NCBI RefSeq assembly: GCF_000600005.1 | Contig: NZ_CP007446.1 | Coordinates: 558,001 to 622,000 of the forward strand | DNA length: 64,000 nucleotides | Source of the DNA: Snodgrassella alvi wkB2 | GTDB taxonomy: Bacteria > Pseudomonadota > Gammaproteobacteria > Burkholderiales > Neisseriaceae | Reading direction: 5' to 3' | Part shown: piece by piece, positions 54,147 through 62,659 of the stretch | How the letters are laid out: each line of letters starts with the position of its first letter | How positions within the stretch are numbered: position 1 is the stretch's first letter | Made by a program: the position numbers and the translations under genes | The notes under the pieces: generated by a model | The model's database searches: none | The model's input: only the letters and a program-made list of their open reading frames with translations | What the model was told of the DNA's origin: nothing

Positions 54147-56189
54147 ATGCAACACCCCTCAACCACCTCATCGGCGGTCGATCAGTATCGCGAACTTACC
54201 GTTCGCGGCATGATCTTAGGTGCATTAATCACAGTAATATTTACTGCATCTAATGTATATCTGGGGCTGAAAGTTGGCCTGACATTCGCTTCATCCATAC
54301 CTGCTGCCGTAATCTCTATGGCTGTACTCAAATGCTTTAATGGTTCAAATATTCTTGAAAACAATATGGTACAAACACAGGCATCGGCGGCCGGTACCTT
54401 GTCTTCAATTATCTTTGTTCTGCCCGGTTTGTTAATGATTGGTTACTGGCAGGGTTTTCCATTCTGGCAGACAACCTTGATATGCGTTGCCGGCGGTATT
54501 CTTGGTGTTATTTTCACCATTCCTTTACGCCATGTACTGGTTGTTAATAGTGATTTACCTTATCCGGAAGGTTTAGCCGCTGCTGAAATACTCAAGGCTG
54601 GTGACCACAATCAACCACAGGAAAATGATGAAGATTCACCGCAAAGCGGAGTTAAACAGATTGTTACCGGTGGTATTTTATCCGGTATTTTCAGTTTTCT
54701 GGCTGGCGGCTTACGCGTAATCAGTGAAAGTGCCAGTTACTGGTTTAAAGTAGGCGGAGCCGTGTTTCAGGTGCCCATGGGCTTTTCACTGGCTTTGTTG
54801 GGTGCCGGTTGGCTGGTAGGTATTACCGGTGGTATTGCTGTACTGCTAGGCATGTTTTTTTCATGGGGAATAGCCGTACCATATTTCACCAGTACCACTG
54901 CAATGCCTGAAAATGTTTCAATGATGGATTTTGCAATTAAACTTTGGGTAACCAAAGTCCGCTATATTGGCGCCGGAGCCATCGCTGTTGCTGCAATCTG
55001 GACATTAATTACCCTTTTCAAACCTATGCTTGAAGGCATGAAACTTTCTTTTCAGGCCTTTGGATCGGATTCACAAACCAGCAAGACACAGGAGCGGGTA
55101 AATCAGGATTTATCGCCTAAAACCATGATGCTGATTGTAGTGGCTACTCTGATCATTCTGGTTGCTACCTTTTACAGCTTTATTGCCACTGCGCCGATAT
55201 CTTTCGGACTGGCCTGTGCTTTGGTTGCGTGTGCCACCATCATGGCCTTCATTATAGGTTTTCTTGTGGCTGCAGCCAGTGGCTATATGGCTGGTCTGAT
55301 TGGTTCTTCTTCCAGCCCGATATCCAGTATCGGTATTGTTTCAATCATCATTATATCGCTGGTATTCATGGTGATTGGTCAGTCTAGCGGTATTTTCGCA
55401 CAAGCTGGCGGTAATCAGTTTATGACAGCTTTAGCATTATTTACTGCTTCTGTGGTTATGGCCATTTCCACTATTTCTAATGATAATCTGCAGGATTTGA
55501 AAACCGGCCATCTGGTTCAGGCTACCCCGTGGCGCCAGCAAGTAGCACTAATTATTGGCAGCATTGTTGGTGCGATAGTAATCTCACCAGTACTCGAACT
55601 GTTGTATAACGCTTATGGTTTTACCGGAGCCTTACCACGTGCCGGAATGGATGCTGCTCAGGCACTGTCAGCACCGCAGGCAACTCTGATGACCACTATT
55701 GCCAAAGGGATTTTTTCTCACAATCTGGAATGGGCATACATCAGAGCAGGCGTATTTCTGGGTGTATTCCTGATTGTGCTTGATGTGGTGGTCAAATATC
55801 TTCGTCCGGGCTGGAGTGTACCGCCGCTGGCAGTGGGTATGGGTATTTATCTGCCGGCTTCCGTCAATATGCCAATCTTTATCGGAACAGTATTATCCTA
55901 TTTATGTTTGCGTTATATCAAAAAGCGCCATACTGATCCAGCTATTCAGGAGAAAGAGGTTAAAGCCACAGATCGTCGTGGTACATTACTGGCTGCTGGA
56001 TTAATAGTCGGTGAAAGTATCGTAGGTGTAGTAATGGCTATGGTAATTGTTGCATCTATTGCTCTGGGTGGCGGCGAATCTCCGCTGGCTTTGAATTTGC
56101 AGGGCTGGGATAAAATTGGAGAACTATTAGGTTTACTTCTCTTTATCTCATTTATGGCAATTTTGGTACGGCAAATAATAAAAAAATAA
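54147..56189 (+). CDS. OPT-family oligopeptide transporter
   Basis: A 680-residue inner-membrane transporter with about 15 hydrophobic segments. Family motifs: REL TVRGMILGALITVIFTASN, VYLGLKVGLTFASSIPAAVI, PYPEGLAAAEILKAG and YMAGLIGSSSSPISSIGIVS. ATG 54147 follows ATGGAG; the in-frame start at 54042 adds an untypical leader. It probably takes up peptides or metal-peptide complexes. A terminator follows. Confidence 0.93.
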   Translation: MQHPSTTSSAVDQYRELTVRGMILGALITVIFTASNVYLGLKVGLTFASSIPAAVISMAVLKCFNGSNILENNMVQTQASAAGTLSSIIFVLPGLLMIGYWQGFPFWQTTLICVAGGILGVIFTIPLRHVLVVNSDLPYPEGLAAAEILKAGDHNQPQENDEDSPQSGVKQIVTGGILSGIFSFLAGGLRVISESASYWFKVGGAVFQVPMGFSLALLGAGWLVGITGGIAVLLGMFFSWGIAVPYFTSTTAMPENVSMMDFAIKLWVTKVRYIGAGAIAVAAIWTLITLFKPMLEGMKLSFQAFGSDSQTSKTQERVNQDLSPKTMMLIVVATLIILVATFYSFIATAPISFGLACALVACATIMAFIIGFLVAAASGYMAGLIGSSSSPISSIGIVSIIIISLVFMVIGQSSGIFAQAGGNQFMTALALFTASVVMAISTISNDNLQDLKTGHLVQATPWRQQVALIIGSIVGAIVISPVLELLYNAYGFTGALPRAGMDAAQALSAPQATLMTTIAKGIFSHNLEWAYIRAGVFLGVFLIVLDVVVKYLRPGWSVPPLAVGMGIYLPASVNMPIFIGTVLSYLCLRYIKKRHTDPAIQEKEVKATDRRGTLLAAGLIVGESIVGVVMAMVIVASIALGGGESPLALNLQGWDKIGELLGLLLFISFMAILVRQIIKK

Positions 56190-56203
56190 CAGTTAAATTA
56201 ATT

Positions 56204-56236
56204 AAAACAGCGCATAAAAAGCGCTGTTTTTTTTGT
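56204..56236 (+). terminator. Terminator after the OPT gene
   Basis: AAAACAGCGC pairs with GCGCTGTTTT, 10 bp around a 7-base loop, followed by a long T-run. Confidence 0.88.
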
Positions 56237-56993
56237 ATATCTTCTGAGTTATACAGACTTAAATAAAATAATTCTACAGTATACTTATATGCCATTATAC
56301 TTAAAAAAATAAAAAAAATAGCTTCAATACTAGCTGTCTCGAAAATATCTAATGTTAATAGAAAACATATAAGTTATTATTGTATAAATATTTTATTAGT
56401 ATTTTTTTAAATATCCTCATAGAGAATAATTTTTCATGTAATGAATATTATAAAAATGAATACAGTAATAATTGAACACATTGCACAATAAACTGTTATT
56501 GCAGATTAATATATCAACTAACTCTGATTTCTAAATTCATTATATTTGTTGTAATAATATCTCTTTTATTATAGTAAATTTTGATATTCACATTATCAGT
56601 CTGGAGACTGGGAAATTTTTATTTTCTATTGTTAATGCACAGCGGATGCATTCCGCACCTGGTGCCACGTTGACAGGAGGCTAGCAGGTGAGCAAAGAAG
56701 TTACAAGTACCGTGAGTTAGTAGGTTTTATATACTAAAGAAAAAATCAGCTAGGTACTGTGAAGATTAAACTGATTTATGCCGGTAATTTACATATAACA
56801 ACATTGCAGCGTTTGCATTACCAGATGCTGATCTTTGAGACTGATTCTTGTCTGCGTTATCTGATTGTAATTGCCGGCACAAATTAACAAGTCGAGTTGT
56901 CAAAAAACTCAATGAATATTAATATGAGCAATATGTCAGCCGAGTTGTGTTAACGCAATCTCATGTTTGAGTTTTTATATACTACTTAATCTT
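56237..56993. other. AT-rich intergenic stretch with a gene remnant
   Basis: No intact gene. A short open stretch at about 56757-56887 reads KIKLIYAGNLHITTLQRLHY and continues to a stop. It has no good start and looks like the tail of a lost gene. The stretch 56640-56700 is less AT-rich than its surroundings, another sign of debris. Confidence 0.45.
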
Positions 56994-57317
56994 TTACGCC
57001 TTCTTCTTTATAAATGCTGTTGCTAATGCTGTTGCTAATGCAGTGATTGAAATATCTGCGAATTTTCCTGCACGTTTTCCTACAAATTCCATCAATGCTT
57101 TTGCACAAGTAGGACAAAGCTCATCATCATAATAGTCTCCTCCAACTGCATAATTTCTACATCCATAGTTTCGGCAAACATAAATGGTTTCTTCACAATT
57201 TGGACATTTACACATATCTCTTCTTAAATTATTTTTAACAAAAATTTTTGCTCTGACTTCATGGTCACAATACGGACAAGTACCTATTGGTTTATCCTTT
57301 GATGTTTGTTCATTCAT
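56994..57317 (-). CDS. Small zinc-ribbon protein, unknown
   Basis: A 107-residue protein with four Cys pairs: CPYCDHEV, CKCPNCEE, CRNYGC and CPTCAKAL, enough for two zinc ribbons. An Ala-rich C-terminal helix follows (ITALATALATAFIKKKA). ATG 57317 follows AAGGTG; an upstream in-frame start at 57392 is unlikely. Probably binds protein or nucleic acid; no named family recognised. Confidence 0.65.
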   Translation of the reverse strand: MNEQTSKDKPIGTCPYCDHEVRAKIFVKNNLRRDMCKCPNCEETIYVCRNYGCRNYAVGGDYYDDELCPTCAKALMEFVGKRAGKFADISITALATALATAFIKKKA

Positions 57318-57589
57318 AATTGACACCTTATAAATCCATGTTTGGTCTAATTGAATTGCGTTAATAATGAAAACCAATATATTTCTAATCAACTAAAACC
57401 TTAATATTTTGCGAACCAAAATAGAGGTTATACAGCTAAAAATAAATCAAATTATTAAATAACTGTAGTTTATTTAAGTATATTATAAATTTAATTTGTT
57501 TTAGTAAATTTTTTTATATTAAATAGAGTCAAATATAGTTAATTAATTTCAAATAGAGATGTTCAACATTTATGTTTAAAAAAATTTTG

Positions 57590-58049
57590 AACAAAAAGAG
57601 CGAGTTGAATTAGTTAAGAATGAGCTGAACGATGTAAAGCGTAAACGTGATACGTTAATAAATGCAATTGAGAACAGTTCAGATGAAGTAAGTTCAATTA
57701 TGAAATAAATATCAAATTAAAAAGAAAGAGAAAGAGCTCTATTAATTGAACAGGAAAAATATCTGCTGAGCCTGTCTTTGTCGAGCCTTCTGGTATTGAA
57801 ATTGATTCAGCTGTTAAAGCTCTGCGGGATATCATAACAAATATAAAGAATGTACGAAAAATAAGGATTTTATTACAATCATTTATAGAGAGTATTGAAG
57901 TATTTGATGATGAAAAAGTTATAAACTATATACCTGAACGGATTGTGAATGCAAAAGCGGTTCATAGTAAGAACGAATGGCACGCCTACAGGGATTCGAA
58001 CCCCGGTTGCTACCGTGAAAGGGTAGTGTCCTCGGCCTCTAGACGATAG
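57590..58049 (+). pseudogene. Remnant of a recombinase C-terminus running into tRNA-Glu
   Basis: Coiled-coil stretches ELVKNELNDVKRKRDTLINA and KERERALLIEQEK are followed, in another frame, by ALRDIITNIKNVRKIRILLQ, SFIESIEVFDDEKVINYIPE and a tail (AYRDSNPGCYRERVVSSAS) encoded by the antisense of tRNA-Glu. The layout resembles the C-terminal end of large serine recombinases. At least two frameshifts or stops. The N-terminal catalytic part is absent. Confidence 0.6.
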
Positions 58050-58053
58050 GCGC
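57978..58053 (-). tRNA. tRNA-Glu (anticodon TTC)
   Basis: 76 nt with encoded CCA. On the minus strand: acceptor GCGCCTA pairs with TAGGCGT; the anticodon loop CTTTCAC gives TTC; the T arm GGTTCGAATCC is standard. The remnant recombinase reading frame runs through it on the other strand. Confidence 0.95.
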
Positions 58054-58343
58054 ATGAATATGTGTTAGTGTGTATATGATACTATAACTTGTATAAACAT
58101 ATATCATTTTCACAAGTCTGGAAAGTAATTCTAACAGTTTTAATTATTACAAGAAATATCTCCTTATCAGAATTATTATATTGTCAATTTCGAACTTACT
58201 CTCCTTGGTTTTTAAAAGAAAAACTAAATTATGAAAATTTATTTAAATAAATTTCATAAAAATTAGAATCGATTAAAGATATATCTATAATAAATTAATT
58301 AAATGTTAAATTAAGTTAAAATATTATATAAATAAATATTTTA
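58054..58343. other. AT-rich leader stretch after tRNA-Glu
   Basis: No gene seen. It would hold the tRNA promoter close to 58060-58100 on the minus strand. Confidence 0.45.
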
Positions 58344-58376
58344 TGCTATAATATTTTTGTTGTTTAAACAACAAAA
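58344..58376 (+). promoter_or_regulatory. Extended -10 promoter followed by a perfect 22-bp palindrome
   Basis: TGCTATAAT (58344-58352) is an extended -10 element. Directly after it, TTTGTTGTTTAAACAACAAA extended by one base on each side (58355-58376) is a perfect palindrome. It would lie at the transcription start: either an operator for a dimeric regulator or a 5' RNA hairpin. Confidence 0.65.
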
Positions 58377-58409
58377 CAATAATATTATATATTTATAAAG
58401 GAGAAATAT

Positions 58410-58586
58410 ATGGCTTTTTTTACTGTTACTGCCTCTAATGGATCTAAAGCGCTTATTAACAGCAATATGGTTAATAAAGTAGTTGATTTTGGTAATTGTC
58501 GTGCCATTTATCAAGGAAGTGATACTAATAACTTTCAAGTTAGAGAAAGTTTGTCTTATATTTGGGACTATTTAAATAGTAAATAA
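58410..58586 (+). CDS. 58-residue protein, FlbD-like layout
   Basis: A short gene with a strong AAGGAG ribosome site 7 bases before ATG 58410. It reads FFTVTASNGSKALINSNMVN, then a VVDFGNCRAIYQG strand and VRESLSYIWDYLNSK. The pattern (NG, INSNMVN, then a C-terminal ESL-x-x-I helix) recalls small FlbD-like proteins, but no flagellar genes are near. Function unknown. Followed after 47 bases by a secreted protein gene. Confidence 0.6.
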   Translation: MAFFTVTASNGSKALINSNMVNKVVDFGNCRAIYQGSDTNNFQVRESLSYIWDYLNSK

Positions 58587-58633
58587 AAGTTGTATAGGTT
58601 AAATTTTATTTTCTTTGAGAAGGAATTCATAAA

Positions 58634-58864
58634 ATGAAAACTGATTTAACATGTATTCTTTTAACATTACTGTTATCTTTTTCATTTAGCAATGCTTTTG
58701 CATATAAACCTTCTCAATTTGATAAAATTCGCCTGAAACAAAATTGTAAAAATGAGCAGGAGTCGCCATTTAAAGACTTCGCTGGTACGCCTAGTTGTGA
58801 TAAGCTGAAAAAAATCGAAATCGATGAAAATCAGCCTACTTACCGGGTAATTCGTGAACAATAA
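58634..58864 (+). CDS. Small secreted protein, unknown
   Basis: A 76-residue protein with a clear signal peptide (CILLTLLLSFSFSNAFA, cleavage after AFA). The mature part is about 53 residues, charged, with two Cys (QNCKNEQ and PSCDKL) that could form a disulfide. A GAGAAGGAATT ribosome site precedes it. It may share the palindromic promoter with the 58-residue protein gene. No family recognised. Confidence 0.6.
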   Translation: MKTDLTCILLTLLLSFSFSNAFAYKPSQFDKIRLKQNCKNEQESPFKDFAGTPSCDKLKKIEIDENQPTYRVIREQ

Positions 58865-59313
58865 ATGAATTTTATCTGAAAAGGTAAGTACAAATGTAGC
58901 CTGATTAGGCCAATCAGGCTACGAAGGAAGCTAAAGAATTTTATATTGCTATAAGCTAAATCGAAAGATTGTTTATTTTGATGAAGTTTAAAATTTGAGT
59001 AATTGCTTTTTTATATAATATGGAAATAATCTAGTAAAGAAATAGCTTATTCATTCGTTAAAATTTTAATTTTTAAAGTATAAATAATAATAATGTTTTA
59101 AATTAGAATTTTTCTAGAATTTTAATATATTAATTAATTAATAATTGTGTTTTTTTAGAGTAATTTTTAAAAATTTTTTGTTTGCGAAGTGTTTTTTTGC
59201 ATCAAATTTTATCAAATAAATGCATATTCAAAAGATAAATTTACATCTAATTTCTTATTCATATTAAAATAATGCATATTTTTTAATAATTTTAAAATCT
59301 CTTAGGAAAATTT
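58865..59313. other. Very AT-rich spacer before the two-gene system
   Basis: GTAGCCTGATTAGG next to CCAATCAGGCTAC (58897-58923) forms a strong hairpin that may end the upstream unit. The rest has long A/T tracts and should hold the promoter for the gene at 59314; no clear -35/-10 pair can be singled out. Confidence 0.5.
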
Positions 59314-60276
59314 ATGCAACATTCTGTATCTCCATATCTTATTAGTTGTTATAATTCGAAATATGAAAATAATAATAAACGTCATCTTTTTAGCAATGGA
59401 CAGGATTGCAAAAGATACATGCCTTTAGATGATTTAATGGGACAAGATCTTCTTAAGCTATTTAATAGATTTTTGTCTTCATTTTTAAAAAAAGATTATG
59501 TCATTGAAAATAAAAAAATATTATTCAGAATCGACAAATTGGTGCTTGTTCCTGAAAAACGGGTTATTTATGGATATATTCATAAGGGAGAGTGGGGAAT
59601 ACCTGCCAAAGTTAAGGATTCCAAAGGCGTAAAACAACCTTATGAAATGTCTCATACTGAAGCTCCGATGGTTGCTCATTTCTTTTATTTTTATATACCT
59701 CAAGGTAGAGAAGAAGGAATTTGTCTTTTAGAAAATGTCGGAAATTCAGGGATTAAAACTCTATTTTCAGATAGTTTTAATTTTCATTATCAAAAATTAC
59801 TATCAAATAGAAAATTAAAGTTTGCATCTTTACAATACAGTGAAATATATAGAGTATGGGAAAAAGCTATTGCTAATTCTATTACAATTACAAAATTTCA
59901 GGATGTTAAAGATGATGTTGCTGATAAAATACAGAAATTTTTGGGTAATAATGAACAAATTATGAAAATCAAATTAGAAAATAAATTTGCATTAAAGGAT
60001 TTTCTTTTTGGTAATAAATTTTCAAGTGATATAAACAAATCATCACCAAATCACATGGTAGCATTATGGGAAGAATCTGGGTCAAAGGTAACAGGAGAAT
60101 TTAGCTTAAATGGAAAAAAGAAAATATTTCGTTTGGGCAATTTAAAAAGTACTAGGTGTCAATTATTAATTGATGAAGATGATGTATCCTTTCTGGATGG
60201 AGTTCCTGATCATCATGAACTAGTAAAATTTTGTGAAGATATTGTTGAAGATATAAAAATGCGGATTTATAAATAA
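59314..60276 (+). CDS. Unrecognised 320-residue protein, first gene of a two-gene membrane system
   Basis: No signal peptide or membrane helix; probably cytoplasmic. The N-terminal half is strand-rich (KILFRIDKLVLVPEKRVIYG, HFFYFYIPQG, GICLLENVGNSGIKTLFSDS). The C-terminal half is more helical, with NHMVALWEESGS and KIFRLGNLKSTRCQLLIDED. An AGGAAA site precedes ATG 59314. It is followed after 2 bases by a four-helix membrane protein gene. Layout and the EGICLLEN-type core recall lambda RexA (sensor) before RexB (channel), but I do not see firm sequence identity. Very AT-rich, likely acquired. Confidence 0.6.
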   Translation: MQHSVSPYLISCYNSKYENNNKRHLFSNGQDCKRYMPLDDLMGQDLLKLFNRFLSSFLKKDYVIENKKILFRIDKLVLVPEKRVIYGYIHKGEWGIPAKVKDSKGVKQPYEMSHTEAPMVAHFFYFYIPQGREEGICLLENVGNSGIKTLFSDSFNFHYQKLLSNRKLKFASLQYSEIYRVWEKAIANSITITKFQDVKDDVADKIQKFLGNNEQIMKIKLENKFALKDFLFGNKFSSDINKSSPNHMVALWEESGSKVTGEFSLNGKKKIFRLGNLKSTRCQLLIDEDDVSFLDGVPDHHELVKFCEDIVEDIKMRIYK

Positions 60277-60278
60277 CT

Positions 60279-60812
60279 ATGGCTAATAAATTGGATGTGA
60301 GATGTATTATAAAGGATCATGTTAAAACGTTAGTGGACTGTAAAAATAAACAAAGTCTATGGGATATCCTTTCCTTTTTAGTAATTCCTTTCTTATGTGC
60401 ATTCTTATGGTCTTTTAAAGGTTGGAAATTATCAGGAGATATGCTAAATATATTTGTTAATATAGGATCTATTTTTACAGCTTTATTCATTAGTGTACTG
60501 GTAATGATTTCCGATCAATGTCAGAAGTTAACTGATAAATTAAAAGCGTTACCAGCTGAACACGACGAAACATATCGAGAACTTTTGGATGAGCGGCGTG
60601 AATTTATGAAAGAATTATTTATTAACATAACATATATTATCATTATTTCTATTTTTCTTTTAACGTTTTCTTTAATTTACCAATGTTTAAATAATGCAAA
60701 ATGGTATTCAGAATGGGTGGTGATGCCAATATGTATTTTTTTAATAAGTAATTTATTGTTGACATCATTGATGATTATTAAAAGGACATATGCTTGTTTA
60801 AAATTGATCTAA
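60279..60812 (+). CDS. Four-helix membrane protein, second gene of the two-gene system
   Basis: A 177-residue membrane protein. Helices: DILSFLVIPFLCAFLWSF (about 29-46), LNIFVNIGSIFTALFISVLV (57-76), then a cytoplasmic helical loop (TDKLKALPAEHDETYRELLD), INITYIIIISIFLLTFSLIY (118-137) and VVMPICIFLISNLLLTSLMI (147-166). Its start lies 2 bases after the upstream stop, so the two are co-translated. Two hairpin-like helix pairs with a charged loop fit a RexB-like or other depolarising effector; this is inference only. Confidence 0.65.
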   Translation: MANKLDVRCIIKDHVKTLVDCKNKQSLWDILSFLVIPFLCAFLWSFKGWKLSGDMLNIFVNIGSIFTALFISVLVMISDQCQKLTDKLKALPAEHDETYRELLDERREFMKELFINITYIIIISIFLLTFSLIYQCLNNAKWYSEWVVMPICIFLISNLLLTSLMIIKRTYACLKLI

Positions 60813-60962
60813 AATATTAAAATAAATATATAAATTTTAAAATATTTTTAAATTATAAATATAGTTATTAAAATTTTTTTCCTTATATTTTAGTTTAATC
60901 CGTAATATAGATAGTTTATTATTTTCATATTTTATAATTTTACTACATATAGTAAATATATG

Positions 60963-61280
60963 TTAATTTGACAATGCCATCAACAATAGACAGTCCCAAG
61001 CTACTGTCACAGCTTTTTTGCCCTGCCGGCCGGAAAAGTGTTCACACAGACGTTTCAGGTTTTCTAAAACAATATTATTAAAGGGATTAGTAATGCTAAT
61101 AGAGTTTGTGTCTAGGGTTAAATCAATAATACTGCGTTCAGGACTATAGAGAACGGCATTATCCGGCAGATTACAAATAAAAATAGTCTGCAAAGTATGA
61201 TCACCGCAAATAGGTAATACTGCCGCCGCATCAGTATTAAATTGCTGCGGGATACGACACTGGCGTTCACGTGCCAGCAA
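60963..61280 (-). pseudogene. C-terminal fragment of an unknown protein
   Basis: A 105-residue open stretch without a good start or ribosome site: RERQCRIPQQFNTDAAAVLP, then SIIDLTLDTNSISITNPF and a C-terminal GKKAVTVAWDCLLLMALSN. Its base use is less AT-rich than the genes to its left. Upstream it meets IS debris, so it is probably the 3' end of a gene cut by an insertion. Confidence 0.45.
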
Positions 61281-61369
61281 GTTTACACTTTGAATTTACG
61301 AATAAAGTCCCACAAAAAAACGCCTTAGACCATTGAAACCCAATTTATTGGCTGTTCTCCAAAACATCT

Positions 61370-61640
61370 ATGAATCTTGTCAATGAATTTTATGCAAGAA
61401 GAGTTAGCTGATGGCCGGCGCTGCCCATTATTTAATGTGATTGATGATTTTAATCCAGAAGGTTTAACTATAGAAGCGAACTTATCTTTGCCCACAGAGC
61501 AGGTCATATAGTCGATAAATCAGGTCGTTGAATGGAGAGGGCAACTTAAATTGTTACGCTGTGATAATAAGCCCGAGTATATTAGCGAAAAACTCGCTAC
61601 ATGGTTAAAAAATAAGGTTTATGTTGTGTTGTATTTAACC
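61370..61640 (+). mobile_element. Remnant of an IS3-family transposase
   Basis: Part of an OrfB catalytic domain: NFMQEELADGRRCPLFNVID, DFNPEGLTIEANLSLPTEQV, an in-frame stop, then VVEWRGQLKLLRCDNKPEYI and LATWLKN. The second Asp site (RCDNKPEYIS, normally Gly after Asn) is altered. It reads up to the end of the AraC gene. Not the same subgroup as the intact IS at 26.6 kb. Confidence 0.8.
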
Positions 61641-62459
61641 AGGCAATGTAGTGTGAGTGAAGTCTTGATATGAAAGACGGTTTCTCATGGCTTTTTGGTA
61701 GTTTCCCGGTGTGATCCCGAAATTTCGTCGGAAAATAGAAATAAACCCGCTAATATTGTCATAACCTAAATATAAAGATATTTCTGTGACAGGTTTTCCG
61801 GCAGCAAGCAATTCTAATGCTTTTAACATGCGCAGTTTCTGACGCCATTCTGTGAAATTAAATCCGGTTTCATTTGTAAACCGACGTGTTAATGAGCGTC
61901 GGGAAATGCCAGCCCATATGCCCCAGTCGTTAATTTTTCTATCATCACCAGGATTATCACACAAAGCTAAAGCGATTTTTAACAGACGCATATCTTTTGG
62001 CATTGGAAGTGCTAGCTCAACTTGAGGCATTGTTCTAATCTCATCAAGGATTACGGCAATTAATCGCTTCTGTTCCGGTTCCAGTTCTGAATTATGCCAT
62101 GACATGGTTCGTGTAATTGCTTCACGCAGTAAGTCAGATAATTCTAAAACGCATGGTTTGACAGGTAGTTTAGTACAGGCGTTTTTTTGTATATAGATGC
62201 TCCATCCTTCGAATGGTCCATGTGATCCAAGAAGACTATGCTGTACATTCGGAGGTATCCAGACACCATGAGTTGCGGGCACTACCCATTGACAATTTTC
62301 TGCTTCAATTGAAATTAAACCTTGTAATGTGCCGAGTAATTGTCCTCTCGCATGACCATGGCGTTGTGTCACTCTTTGTGAAGAGTGGCTGACTGTCGAT
62401 ATGATCATTGGTTCGCTATCAGAAGAAGCGATCTGTGGAGAAATGAGCGGAGTATTCAT
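61635..62459 (-). CDS. AraC-family transcriptional regulator
   Basis: A 274-residue regulator. The N-terminal cupin-like sensor (HGHARGQLLGTLQGLISIEA, GVWIPPNVQHSL) precedes two helix-turn-helix units: DWGIWAGISRRSLTRRFTNE and VTEISLYLGYDNISGFISIF, with the ending FRRNFGITPGNYQK. Divergent from the efflux pump gene 200 bases away, which it probably controls. Confidence 0.92.
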   Translation of the reverse strand: MNTPLISPQIASSDSEPMIISTVSHSSQRVTQRHGHARGQLLGTLQGLISIEAENCQWVVPATHGVWIPPNVQHSLLGSHGPFEGWSIYIQKNACTKLPVKPCVLELSDLLREAITRTMSWHNSELEPEQKRLIAVILDEIRTMPQVELALPMPKDMRLLKIALALCDNPGDDRKINDWGIWAGISRRSLTRRFTNETGFNFTEWRQKLRMLKALELLAAGKPVTEISLYLGYDNISGFISIFRRNFGITPGNYQKAMRNRLSYQDFTHTTLPG

Positions 62460-62659
62460 TTATATGGCCCCGATGGGATATTTTGTGGCTTAAATTGGTT
62501 AGTAAAACTCTATTCTACTGTCTATCCTGAAGCCTCTTAATTGTATTGAAGATAACAAGTTAGCAATAAATAGATAAGTTGTAGATATGCAAAATAATAG
62601 TTTTTTATACAAATTTATTGGTTATTTTCAAATTTATTAATCTCTAGAGAGAGTTTGAC

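Noticed and set aside
57978-58053. Protein-coding end AYRDSNPGCYRERVVSS as a real domain
   Set aside because: It is the antisense of tRNA-Glu and appears only because the remnant frame runs through the tRNA gene.
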